The notes beneath the pieces are model-generated. The model was not told the origin of the DNA. It worked only from the letters and a program-made list of their open reading frames with translations, and did no database searches. Positions 22,733 through 34,500 of a stretch of DNA of 64,000 bases are shown here, piece after piece (within the stretch, counting starts at the first letter, position 1; each line of letters opens with the position of its first letter). The stretch comes from Argentina anserina (taxonomy: Eukaryota > Streptophyta > Magnoliopsida > Rosales > Rosaceae), in NCBI RefSeq assembly GCF_933775445.1, contig NC_065877.1, forward strand, positions 6,014,001 to 6,078,000, given 5' to 3'. The position numbers and the translations under genes are program-made.

Positions 22733-25700
22733 ATGAAGACTCTGCTGCCTTTCTTCCTTTTCTTGATCACAGCAGTTCACAGCAGTTCACAGCCAGCAGT
22801 GCACCAGAGACCAGCAACTAACATTGCTCAATTTCAAGAGCCGCCTTCTGTTTAATTCTTCTCTTTCCTCCAAGCTTGTAGCATGGGATTCTAGAACCGA
22901 CTGTTGTTCTTGGCCTGGTGTAGCTTGCAGTACTAATGGCAGTGTTATTGGTCTTGACGTCAGTCATGAGTATATCTCAGGTGGAATTGACAACTCTAGC
23001 AGTTTGTTTGATCTTCAGCATCTTCAAAGCCTCAGTTTGGCGTTTAACAACTTGGCTGGCTCTCAAATTCCAGCTGCAACTGGAAAGCTCACAAGTTTGA
23101 GGTACTTAGACTTATCCACTGCTGGTTATGGAGGGAAAATTCCCATTGAGATATCGGTCTTGGCAAAGTTGGTTATCCTTGATTTTTCCTATAATCAAGG
23201 ACTTGAAATCCAGAGTTTGAGCTCGCTGGTTCAGAATCTCACACAACTTAGAGAGTTATATCTTGACAATGTGAATATAGTGTCACAAGGGAGTGACTGG
23301 TCCCTCGCCATATCATCATTACTGCCAAACCTGAAGGTGTTGAGCTTATCCAACTGTCAGCTTTCAGGCCCTATTGACAAGTCCCTGGCTAAGCTCTCAT
23401 CTCTAGCTGTGCTGCGATTGGATTTGAACACGATAGCGTCTCCCATTCCTGGATTCATTGCCAACTTTACAAACTTGACTACCTTGAGTCTCAGAAGCTG
23501 TCGCTTGCAGGGAACATTTCCAAAAGAGATCATTCAGGTACCTTCTTTACAAACTATTGACCTTTCCTATAACTATGATCTTGGTGGTTCCTTGCCTGAG
23601 TTTTCGAAGAATGCATCTCTTCAGTCCTTGAATCTATTGGCGACAAACTTTTCAGGAGTCATACCTGACTCCATTAGGAACCTCAATATGTTGTCAACAA
23701 TAAATCTTTTAGGATGTAAATTTACAGGATCAATTCCAAGGTCAATGGGAAACCTTACAAAATTGGTTCATATAGACTTGTCTGGGAATCAGTTTAGCGG
23801 TTCAATTCCATGCTTCAGTAGAGCAAAAAATCTAGCCGAAATAAAACTGAATGCAAATGATCTAAATGGTCATATTAGCTGCACTCAGTGGCAAAACCTT
23901 ACTAGCCTAGTGACTATCAACCTGAGTGATAATATGCTCCAAGGGAGTCTACCAACTTCTTTGTTTTGTCTTCCCTTGCTCAAGAGCTTAGATCTTGGTC
24001 ACAATCAATTCTCAGGCCAATTCCCTCAAATTTGCAATGCCTCTTACTTGTTGGAAAATGTTGACTTAAGTGACAACAATCTAGAAGGACCAATACCAAT
24101 GTCTATATTTAATCTTCGAGGACTCAAGGGACTTCTTCTAAACTCAAACAGTCTCAATGGCCCATTTCCTCTTGATCGTCTTCACCAGCTCATAAATCTT
24201 CAGATTCTTTATCTTTCAGAGAATAGCTTGGTGCTTACTTATGATGCTGCCAATTCCTCATATTCCTCATTTCCTCAGCTTTTTCAATTGAAGCTGGCTT
24301 CAGGAAAGTTGACAGCATTCCCTGATTTATTGAGAAATCAAGCTGGCTTGGCATTTCTTGACCTTTCAAATAACTTGATACATGGCATGATACCTAACTG
24401 GATTTGGAAGCTTAATCTTCACCAGCTGAACCTTTCCTGTAACTCTCTACAAATTATAGAATGTCCTTTACTCAATGTGACATCTCCATGGTTGCTGGAC
24501 CTTAGTTACAACAGGCTTCAAGGGCAGATCCCAAAATTCTATTCTTATTATCTGGATTACTCCAACAATAACTTCAGCTCTGGCATACCAACTGGTGCAA
24601 ATTTCTCTAGGCAGACCTCATATTTATCTGTTGCAAACAACAATCTCAGCGGGATCATTCCTGGATCAATTTGCAATTCAGCATCTCTTGAGGTTCTCGA
24701 TCTATCCAGTAATTCCTTCACCGGCACGCTTCCTCAGTGCTTCACCACAATGAGTAGCCTTCAAGTACTTGATTTGAGTGGAAACAGTGTTACTAATGTT
24801 GTATTACCTCAGCAGTGTAACTTGGGACGTCTAGACCCAAGTGAAAATCATTTTGAAGGCCAGCTTCCGAAATCTCTTGTGAACTGCACAAAGTTGGAGA
24901 TTTTAAACCTCGGATACAATCAGATAACAGATACATTTCCATGTTTTCTGAAGAACATACCCACCTTACGCCTCCTAAGTTTGCGGTCCAATTACTTTTA
25001 TGGATCCACCAGTTGTTCGAAGACTAATGGTGCCTGGCCAATGCTTCAGATTATAGACCTAGCTGACAATAATTTTGGTGGTGAAGTATCTGGAGAATTC
25101 TTATCAACCTGGAAAACTATGATAGCCAACAAAGATAATGCTGCTCCATATCGCTACTACCTTGGAATGCAAGGAGGTATGCACTATCTGATTAGCTACC
25201 GAGATGCGGTTACAGTTAGCAGCAAAGGTTTCCAGATGGACCTGGCAAAGATTCTAACTGTTTTCACCTTGATTGATTTCTCATGCAACAAGTTCAATGG
25301 ATCAATACCTGAGGAAATCGGAGGATTCAAATCACTACGAGTCCTCAATTTGTCTAATAATGCTTTCACAGGTGCAATCCCATCATCATTAAGTAACTTG
25401 CAGGTACTTGAGTCCTTAGACCTCTCCCAGAACAAGCTGAGTGGTGAAATTTCACCAGAGTTGGCAAAGCTTACTTTCCTTTCGGTCTTAAATCTCTCTA
25501 ATAATCAACTTGTGGGCGAAATTCCATCAAGTACTCAGTTTTCGACATTTCCAAAATCTTCATTTGGAGGAAATGAAAATCTATGGGGGCCTCCTTTGAC
25601 AGAAGACAACTCAGCGGGAACATCACCACCAACAGAAGGAAGTACTCAAGTTTCTGGACATAAGGTTGATTGGGATGTTATCAGTGTTGAAATTGGATTT

Positions 25701-25871
25701 GCATCTGGCTTTGGAGTTGCCATTGCGTCATTATTCATATGCAAGAGATGGAGGCAGTGGTATTACATGGCTATGTATAACATGCTTGTTAGGGTATTCC
25801 CACAGCTTGAACAAAGATTTGGCAATCACAGAAGACATGTTTCCATCCATCAAAGGTACGGGAGGCGTTGA
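22733..25871 (+). pseudogene. Ve1/RLP7-like LRR receptor-like protein with a frameshifted signal peptide
   Basis: An uninterrupted frame of more than 1,000 codons encodes the N-terminal cap with paired Cys (DCCSWPGVAC) and over 20 extracellular plant LRRs with LDLS and GxIP motifs. An island region follows near the sequence SYRDAVTVSSKG, then an acidic spacer, a membrane helix (VEIGFASGFGVAIASLFIC) and a short basic tail (WYYMAMYNMLVRVFPQLEQR) like Ve1-type RLPs. There is no kinase, so signalling would need adaptor kinases such as SOBIR1, as known for the family. The only plausible start (ATG 22733, MKTLLPFFLFLI) is in another frame. A tandem 10-bp unit at 22771-22790 causes the shift; with one unit the signal peptide runs straight into the Cys-containing cap. 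It is one small lesion from being functional, or an assembly error. Confidence 0.85.
22771..22790 (+). repeat. 10-bp tandem duplication that breaks the RLP frame
   Basis: AGCAGTTCAC occurs twice in direct succession at 22771-22780 and 22781-22790, just after the hydrophobic core of the signal peptide. The extra 10 bp shifts the frame by +1. Confidence 0.85.
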
Positions 25872-26329
25872 AAGGATTGTGAAAAGCTGTGCAGCTAGTC
25901 TGAATATCTATAGCTCATGGTTCACCCTGGTGCTGTGACTAAAAAATAAGAACGTGCTTCTGCAATCAGATGTAAATTTAATTCTGCCATAGTCATCTTT
26001 GTAATATTGAAGGAATACTTTCTGGTGATGAGCTGGTTCAAGTATAAAATGTTATGGTTTTGTCTTGCTTTTGCAAGTATTCAAATGATTGGATATAACG
26101 ACACACTGATTCACTGAAAGTCTTGGTTGAAAGTTTGAAACGCTGTTATGAAAGCTGTATTACTACAATACTACTCACTCTGAAGCTTTAACCCATGAAA
26201 TGTGCTGAAGGGATGAAGATTTGGAGATAACATCACTTTTAACTCAGATAATAACATTTGAACTACTCATTCTGAACTTCTTTAGACAGATGGATTGGTG
26301 TTATTTAAAACTGGGGAAGCACTGTTATA
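25872..26329. other. 3' flank of the RLP gene
   Basis: Probable 3' UTR and spacer. Nothing else is recognisable before the RLP fragment that follows. Confidence 0.4.
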
Positions 26330-26529
26330 TACTTACATTCATACAGATAGAGACCAGCAAAGGGATAGATATGCCGCTGGTAAAATTTCTAACTGTCTTC
26401 ACCTTGATTGACCTCTCATGCAACAAGTTCAACAGACCAATACCTGAGGAAATAGGCGAATTGAAATCCTTACATGTCCTCGACCTGTCCGATAATGCAT
26501 TAACAGGTGAAATGCCATCATCAGTATGA
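26330..26529 (+). pseudogene. Truncated RLP C-terminal LRR fragment
   Basis: The frame encodes LTVFTLIDLSCNKFN, then IPEEIGELKSLHVLDLSDNA, matching the end of the LRR domain of the RLP just upstream (LTVFTLIDFSCNKFNGSIPEE). It stops soon after and lacks both the preceding repeats and the membrane segment. This is a decayed partial duplicate of the neighbouring RLP. Confidence 0.8.
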
Positions 26530-26589
26530 AACTTGCAACAATTTTAGTCCTCTCACAGAATTCATTTTCAAACACAACTGTATAAATGA

Positions 26590-29222
26590 GGTTATATAGA
26601 GATAGGTGACAAACTTGGTTACTGGCTGCTGCCGCTTCTTCAATTGAGATAAAGTCTCTGATTGCCTTCATTTTGTTGGCAGTGATATCCATAAGCATCC
26701 GCTCTCTTGGTAACAATGCAGAGGATAAAAGTCCAATCTGTATCACCGACACCAAGCATTCCTCCAATCCTTTTATGTTGACTTGGGAGCGATCCTGGTA
26801 TCTGATTATTGGTCTTTCTTGTATGTCATTGTCGAATATGTTAACATCATCCTTGTCATTTCCTTCAAGGAGCAATGAATGGTCAGCTATGTCCATGACA
26901 TGATGAAGCGAAGCCATGGCTGCAAATTGGTGAATGCTTAGATCATCTTTGAACATGTCATCAGTAGGTCTTTTTCCTGTGAACAATTCCAGGCTTCCAG
27001 CACCAGTATTCCGTAGCTATATATATCTCCCAGAATGGAAACCTGACCTCCCATGCCATACTCTGCCATTCAATGCCATAAATTAAATTATTATCAAACT
27101 AAGTTCGCATTTCAGACATTGATGTGGGAAATTTGGTTTTCTAATGAATTTTGGGAATATAAAGAACTGCCATACCCATGGCAAAAAAAAAAAAGTGCCA
27201 TACCTGGAGGAATGTTGCCTATAACCCTGTAGACATGGCCTCAGTTTTGGAGGAATTATTTGGTTCTTCCAGAGGAACCTTGCTAATCCAAAGTCACCAA
27301 CATGAGCTACCATATTAGTGGAATTCCACCACAAAGCTTATCATTTCCAAGCACTGAGATACCAGTTGCATTTGAAAAGATTCCTTCTTTAGGCAATTCA
27401 CCCTCAAAATCCTTGTGAGAAAGATTGAGAAGCTTTAGAGATCTAAATCCACCTACAAATTCAGGAAGCTGACCAGATAAGTTGTTACATGAAATATCCA
27501 ACTCTTCCAAGCCTCTCAATGTTTCCAGAGACTGAGGAATTTCTCCACTGAATTCATTACCTTCCAAAAGCAGGCGTTCCAAACTAAAACAATTGCATGG
27601 GTTTTGGGGATTTCACCTGATAATTAGTTTCCTGATACGTCTAGCTCTGCGAGATTTACCTAATCACCCACTTCAGATGGTAGTGAACCAGTCAGAGAGT
27701 TGTTAGACATGGTCAAAGAAATCGCAAGGGATTTGATTGCCACTACCTCCCTAGGTTATGTCCCAGTTAGATTGTTACTAGAAAGGTTAAGTATCAGAAG
27801 ATTTCGGCAATTACCAAGACTTGGTGGTATACATCCCTCGATTTTATTGTTCTGCATGTAGAGCCTTGTCAATGAAATCAAATTACCTAAGGAGGATGGA
27901 ATTGGACCTGAAAAAGTATTATGATTCAGATGCGGTACCCTAGGTTCCGGAGCTTCCCAATCTCTTCAGGGACATAGCCAGTCAGAAAGTTTACTTCTAA
28001 TCCCAAAGCGGTCAAGTTTACAAGATTTCCAAGGCCCATAGGGATCCCCCCATGTATCAAATTGCTACCCAGAATAAGAAATTTCAGTTGGGTAGAAAGG
28101 TTAGCCATGGATGCTGGTAATTCTCCTCCAAAGCGATTAAGGCTAACCCCCAAGGACTCAAGACTAGTACAATTAGCCAAGGAATTGAGAAAATTCAGGT
28201 CACCAGCTTTCCCACTTCCCAGTCTGTTTATGCCAAAGTTCAGTCTAATTAAGCCACGCAAGTTTCCAAACCTTTCAGGAAGCTTTCCAGTGAAACCATT
28301 ATCACCAAAGTCAAGAAGCTGAAGTCTAGAAGCATTTGACAAGGATGCAGGAATAGTTCATGTGAATATGTGGAGTCCACCGATAAATGTTTCGAGATGA
28401 GGAAGAGTAATGCCCACATTTGGAGTAGCTCTCCATGCAGCTGGTTCACAGCAACACTAAAAGTGTATATGGAAGAAATATTATAGATTGAAGAAGGAAC
28501 CATACCAGACAGATTGTTATCATCAAGTATGAGTAGTCCCAAGCCCTTTAGACACCCAAGCTCATCCGGTATGCTTCCTTGCAAACTGTTACTGCCAAGA
28601 GAGAGTCCATACATAGATGACCAATTTCCTATCCAATATGGAATTCTTCCTGTGAGATTGTTCTTAGCAAGCCATATAACAGTTAAATCAACCAATGAAC
28701 TTTGTTCCACCGGAATCGGCCCAATAAGGTGATTGAAGAAAACATTGAGCACTCTAAGTTGTGTACAGTGAGATATATTAGGAGGAATCCTCCAAATGAA
28801 TTATACGATATAATCAGATATTGGAGGTTTACTAGACACCCCATTTCTTGTGGAAGTTCACCATGAAAGCTGTTGTTTCTCAGGTTGATACCAGTAAGAT
28901 TAGTAAGATTTCCCATAGAAGGTGGTATAGAGCCTACCAGTTGTTGAGCATCCAGGTTCAAAATGATGACCCTTTTGTTGGAATCGTTGCATGTAACGCA
29001 AATCCAACTGCAGAAGTTTATGGATTTATTCCATGAGCTCATGATGCCAAGAGGGTCTTCAGTAATTCTCCTCTTGAAGTCCAGTAATGCTAGGTGATCA
29101 GATTCATTTCCAAAAGCCAGCAGTGCTGCAGATTCAAGACCACCTGCGTTCATGCCCACAAGAATGACCCCTAGAATCAATTTCCACAAATTCTGGCTGG
29201 AATAAGTACATGAATACTTCAT
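26590..29222 (-). pseudogene. LRR-RLK subfamily XII pseudogene (relic A)
   Basis: Reading from 29222, it starts MKYSCTYSS with a hydrophobic signal segment and the XII N-cap (LALLDFKRRITEDP, FCSWICVTC), then LRRs of the IPxSxGNLTxLTxLxL type. The frame breaks near 28780, 28440 and between 27926 and 27600. The LRR end cap (GIFSNATGISVLGNDKLCGGIP) runs within a few codons into the activation segment (MVAHVGDFGLARFL). The membrane helix and the whole kinase N-lobe are therefore deleted. The C-lobe (ELFTGKRPTDDMF, LSIHQFAAMA, PRERMLMDI) is present at 26986-26600 after a further frameshift. Intact relatives (Xa21, FLS2, EFR class) sense microbial peptides. This copy cannot make a working kinase. 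Confidence 0.88.
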
Positions 29223-30284
29223 CTTTTTTTTTTCCGAAACACAGATTTCTCTAAAGGAGGAAGCAATTAATACTCTGTCAATGTTGAACTAGGGTTACCA
29301 AGCAATGGTCCAGGAATTTCAATTTCATTATGGAGATTGGATTCTAGTTGGGAACTGGGGCACATTAAAGGTTAAGGGCCTGCTGCAATGTGAATTCTCT
29401 TATGATTGTTGGCAATGTAGGTATAGAGTTGATTTCAACCATTTTCAAATCGACTATGACAGTTCTAAATAGCTGCATACAAGGTTGTTCAATCCAGCTA
29501 CTTATTGGGTCTAATAAATATCATAATTTGCATAAAAATGAAAGCTTGCAAGCTTCAAATCACACCCTCTACTTATTTTGGCAACTGTTCAATCTTCGAA
29601 GCAGTAGCAGAGTAAATAATGAACCCCAATGCAAGAATACCCAAAATAGCAATGCAAAGTCTGAAACTTTACCCAAGCTAAAGGTATGAAATTGCCGACG
29701 GCTCTCTCTGTTTCCACTTCTCCGGAATCCAAGCTTCAAGCTTTTTTCTACCAAGAAAATAGAAAGCTTTAAAAATTTAAACTAGTGCTAATACACAACA
29801 CGGCGCCGTTTTGACTCAGTATGTATACTTTTCTGAACCAAACGCCGCCGTTTTGGTCTTGCTAAAAAGAGTACAAAAAACCCCAATTTTTTGTCGTCTA
29901 TCCATGGATGGCCTGTACGGCTGTACTTCTTGAGTTCGTGATACCCAGGTACAAATACTCTCTTACTTTTACTGCTTTTTTGCTTCTGAAGATTAAAACC
30001 AGCTGTATTCTATTATCAAATGTGACTTCTTTAATTGAAAGAGACTGCGATACATTTTGGTTTCATACACATTGCTGATTTTTACTTTTCGATTACAATA
30101 TATAGTGCAGAATTCAATCTTACATCACCAAACATAACTGACATGAAGCTCTAAAAACTCGAGTTGGTGTTGGTTTAAAAATTTAAGTGCAACTAAAGAT
30201 GAGTACTAGCCTACTAGGCACTAGTAAACTACATTTATTGTTTGCTTACTGAATTGAAACTAAGCTGTTTCTAAAGTGGTGGGT
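29223..30284. other. Upstream flank of relic A
   Basis: Former promoter region of relic A and other non-coding DNA. No gene is seen. Confidence 0.4.
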
Positions 30285-30468
30285 CTTTTTTTGTGATTGG
30301 GGGTTAGTTTTAGTTAGATTAGGTAACACACACTCATCACTCATGCATGGTATCTCAGCAGAGTCGGACTAAACCCTAGGCTGGCCACCTGAGCTCGTGC
30401 GTGGATTTGAACCCCAGACCTTGTGGTTAGCAAAGACAGGGTTTTCCCTTTCACTACTTCTCAGTGGT
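30285..30468 (-). mobile_element. tRNA-derived SINE
   Basis: A 184-bp body lies between 17-bp direct repeats that differ at one base (TTTCTAAAGTGGTGGGT at 30268-30284, TTTCTAAAGTGTTGGGT at 30469-30485). On the minus strand it has a B box (GGTTCAAATCC, 30413-30403) and ends in an A run next to the left repeat. A degenerate A box lies upstream. The arrangement is typical of a plant SINE. Confidence 0.72.
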
Positions 30469-30669
30469 TTTCTAAAGTGTTGGGTTTGAGAATTAAGAAT
30501 GAACGCTTTGGCTGCTTCTTAGTTTCTGTTTTCTTTGTTTATGCTTCGTAGGTTTCGGTTTCCTTATCTCTTGTTGCTAGTTTTGGCTTCTTCTATTTGT
30601 TTTTCCTTGCCTTCTTGCCTGGAATGGAAGTTCTCTTATGACCAAAATAGGCTGAATCCAAACTAATAT

Positions 30670-30793
30670 TGTTAGCGTGATTTAAGGAAGAAATCACGAA
30701 CGTGATTTGTGGGAATAATTTATTGTGTTATATATAGAGCAGATTATGTGTAATTAGCAATCAATTAATGTAATTAGAATATGCCATTTGATT
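30670..30793 (+). repeat. 5' LTR of the 30.7-kb copia element
   Basis: Starts TGTTAGCGTGATTT and ends TTTGATT directly before the primer site. It contains GTTATATATAGAG, a probable TATA box. Confidence 0.85.
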
Positions 30794-31301
30794 TGGTATC
30801 AGAGCCGAGCCTCTGTTTTTCTGGGTTTTTTGGCCGTGGAAGAACTGCTTCCATTTCTGTCTTGCCGCCGTCCGTATTGCCGTCCTTCGTCTTGCCACCG
30901 CCGACGACGCCTTGATGCGTGGAAGCCGCGTCCCCCACCGCGGAAGCACGGAGGTCGTGAAATCTAGGTATCCGATGAGGACGACGAGCAGCGACGACGA
31001 CGCAGACATTCTCGACCTGAACCCGAATCCGACGAGGACGTAGCTCGACGACGAGGATTTCCGCTCATCCTTCGCCGCTTCCCTCTGCTCGGTCGTCTCC
31101 TCTGCTCTCCGATGGTCACGTCCGACGACGCCTACCACTGACGACATCGCACTCTCTGCTCCGACGAAGCCCACCGTTCCCCGCTGCCCTCTGCCGTCTC
31201 CTCTCCTCTCCGGTGATCTCTCTACCCGGTCGCGCTCCACCTCCGACAACGCCCTCCTCTCCGACTGTTTTCAAGAAAATTCGGTGAATTTCCGCCCCGT
31301 A

Positions 31302-31396
31302 TTCGACCCGACCCGCCCCGCGTTCGATCTGACCCGACACACGTTCGACCGGATCCGACCTGAATTCAGCCCGATCCGGTCTGCATTCGACCCGAA
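31302..31396 (+). repeat. 21-bp minisatellite in the copia leader
   Basis: Units starting TTCGA or TTCAG occur at 31302, 31323, 31344, 31365 and 31386, an exact 21-bp period with about 4.5 copies. The surrounding 700-bp leader (30806-31503) is much richer in G+C than the rest of the window. Confidence 0.85.
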
Positions 31397-31503
31397 TTTT
31401 GTGGTCTTGGTTGTCAGTGTAGGTTCACCGATAGTGCAGGTGCACCCAAGACAGGTTCAAAAACGTTTTTTTTGTGTTTCCGCTGCATCAATCCTGCTTT
31501 TCA

Positions 31504-34500
31504 ATGGGTTCTGGAGACAACACATAAAGTTCTCGGATCAATAACTTTCCAAAATTTGAAGTATCTGTCAAAATTTCTGAAAGTGGTTCCTTTGGGGGCG
31601 CCAAACTCAACGAAACCAATTTCCGTAAATGGAAGAGAATTATGGCCGCTCATCTTTGAGGCATGCACAAGATGGGCCATGTAACCGGAGTAACTACGGC
31701 TCCTAGTAAAGATGATATTATTGCCTACACTAAGTGGGACGACGATGATGGTCTTGTCATGTCAGTCTTGTGAAAGCTATGAATGACGAGATCGTTGATA
31801 TGGTTGAGGCATGTACCACTGCGCAGACAATATGACAAACACTAGAAGGCTTATATACTAATGACTCTGATTTCATACAGGTTCATGAGTTAATGTGCAT
31901 AACTTTGGCGATGCAACAGGATGGACAACCAGTGGCACAATATTTCACCAAACTGAAAAATATTTGGGCTGAGATTGATATGAGATGTCCTTGCATGATC
32001 AAGCATCAGGAGGATATTGTTTGGTACCAAAAAGAGAAGGAGCTTGGGCGAGTTCACCATTTCCTGAGAGGTCTTGATGCAAAGCATAACAGTGCGAAAT
32101 GAGAATTGCTCAGAAAGATCGAACCCCCTAGCCTAATTACCACTTTCACATATATCCGTAAGGATGAGTCTCACCAGGAGAGTCTTCATCAGACACAAGT
32201 TGTAGTTTCAGCCTTACTGTTCATGCTAGATCTCCAGCACCATCCCTTCTGCTAGCCACTTTGGCTCCACTTCATCAGCAAGGCCCACCACCGGCTTCGG
32301 GCATCAACCCTGCCCTCCTTGCTCTTATTTTCATGATACTAACCATGCTCGTGTGACCTGTTGGAAGTTGTATCCATACCTTAGGCCTAAAAGGCCTAAT
32401 TATCGTCACAAGGCGAAAGCAGCTATTCAATTCATCCAGGAACCAGATATCTATGGTGTGGTTGGACATGATCATCATACAGCAGGAGGAGCAACACCTA
32501 CCGCATCCATAGCTGGTCATGGTAAAATTGGTATGGCTTTACATATTTCTAACTTTTTTAGTTTTGATACATGAATTATTGATTCTGGTGCGTCTGATCA
32601 TATGACTTATGACAAATCTTATTTTACCATATTGTCTCCTCCACCAGTACCCTATGTTACTAATGTTAATGGTGAGGCATTCCCTGTGTTAGGGGCAAGA
32701 TCAGTTCGTATTACTCCTATAATAGAGCTTCACAATGTGTTATATGTACCTGCTTTATCTCATCATTTGCTCTTTGTCCCACAATTGAACACTGGCGCTA
32801 AGTGTTATGTGACATTTTTTTCTATGTATGTGATATTTCAGGATTTTCTCACCGGAGAGTTCATTGGTCGGGGGTATCTGAGAGGCCGGTTGTTTCATCT
32901 GGATTAGACATATGCAAGGGAGAAACCAAGGGCACAGTCTCGGACCGCTTTAATTTCCACTTCTGACAAGCTAAGTGAAGTTTGGTTATGACATCGTCGC
33001 TTAGGGCATCTATCTTTTAGTGTTATGAAAAAATCCACACATACTTTGTTTATTAGTGTGGATGAGTCTTCTTTACGTTGTGAGACATTTGTTTTGGGCA
33101 AGAGTCATCGATCTACTTATTCCCCTAGTACTTCTAATAAAAGTACTTTTCCTTTTGAATTAATTAATTCTGATGTTTGGGAACCCTCCAAAAAGTCTAC
33201 TGTGTCCGGAATGCAGTATTATGTGTTTTTTATTGATGATTGTTCTTCTTAAAACCATGGATTGCTCTTCTTAAAACCAAAGATGAGGTTTTTTCGGCTT
33301 TTCAAGCCTTCTATACCAATGCCCAATCCAAATATAATGCAACAATTAGAGTTCTTTGTTCTGATAATGGGGGGGGGGGGGGAATATGTGAATCATGTCT
33401 TTCAGGAATTCTTTACCACACACTGAATTATTCATCAAACCACATGTCCTTAAACACCTGAGCAGAATGGCGTTTTTGAAAGGAAAAATCGTCATTTACT
33501 TGATATGGCTCGGTGTATTCTTTTTAGTGCCCATATGCCTAAATACATTTGGGGTGATGTTGTCATAACTTCCGCCCACCTCATTAATCGTCTTCCATCT
33601 AGTGTCTTTCAGGGAAAAGTTCCATATGAGGTGCTTACATCTCATGTCTCATTACCCTATTTTCTTACTCTTCATGCCCGTGTTTTCGGTTGTGTTGCTT
33701 TTGTCCATCTTCCACAACATCATAGATCTAAGTTGAATGTCCGGACAATTAAATGTGTGTTTGTTGGATATGGAGGACATCAGAAAGGGTACCGCTGTTA
33801 TCATCCACCTACTAGGAAGTACTATGTCACTATGAATGTTACCTTTTTTTAAGGACATAGGCTATTTTACCTCTTCTGATACTACTCTTCAGGGGGAGAA
33901 TTCATATTTTGAAGAGCTGTATCATGGAGAGGGGGAGACAAGTGAGCCAGTACATATGGTGATAGGTTCCGTTGAGATTACTAATGTGTCAGCTATACAG
34001 GTACCACCAAATGATTACGGTATAGTCACTCCGGAGAATCAGGACCCAGAAGATGACAACACAACTGCTCCTCATGTCTCCCGTACTGTTGTTTATCTAC
34101 CTAACCAATGCTTTCCTGGTACAGAAGATCACTCATCTGAGGTTAGTCATTATATTAGGACTAATATTAGTGAGGCTCATAGTAGACAATATGTCTTGCC
34201 AAATAGGTATACTCGGGGTCAGCCAATAAAAAAATATGAACCTATCCTTCAGGCTAAAGCAAAGTATCTTGTGGCAAATTTTATATCTACCAAAAGATTG
34301 TCTAAGTCATATGAGTCATTTGTGAATCAAATATCTATTGTATCAGTAACTAACAAAGTGCAGGATGCATTGGGATATCCAAAATGGAGGAAAGCAATGG
34401 AGGAAGAGATGGAAGCATTAGAAAAGAACGATACTTGGGAGCTTGTATCTCCACCACATGGCAAGAAGGTTGTGGGATGTCGTTGGGTGTTTACAGTGAA

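Noticed and set aside
30761..31249. 162-codon minus-strand frame in the copia leader
   Set aside because: Explained by GC-rich composition with few stop codons. No recognisable domain, and it is antisense to the element.
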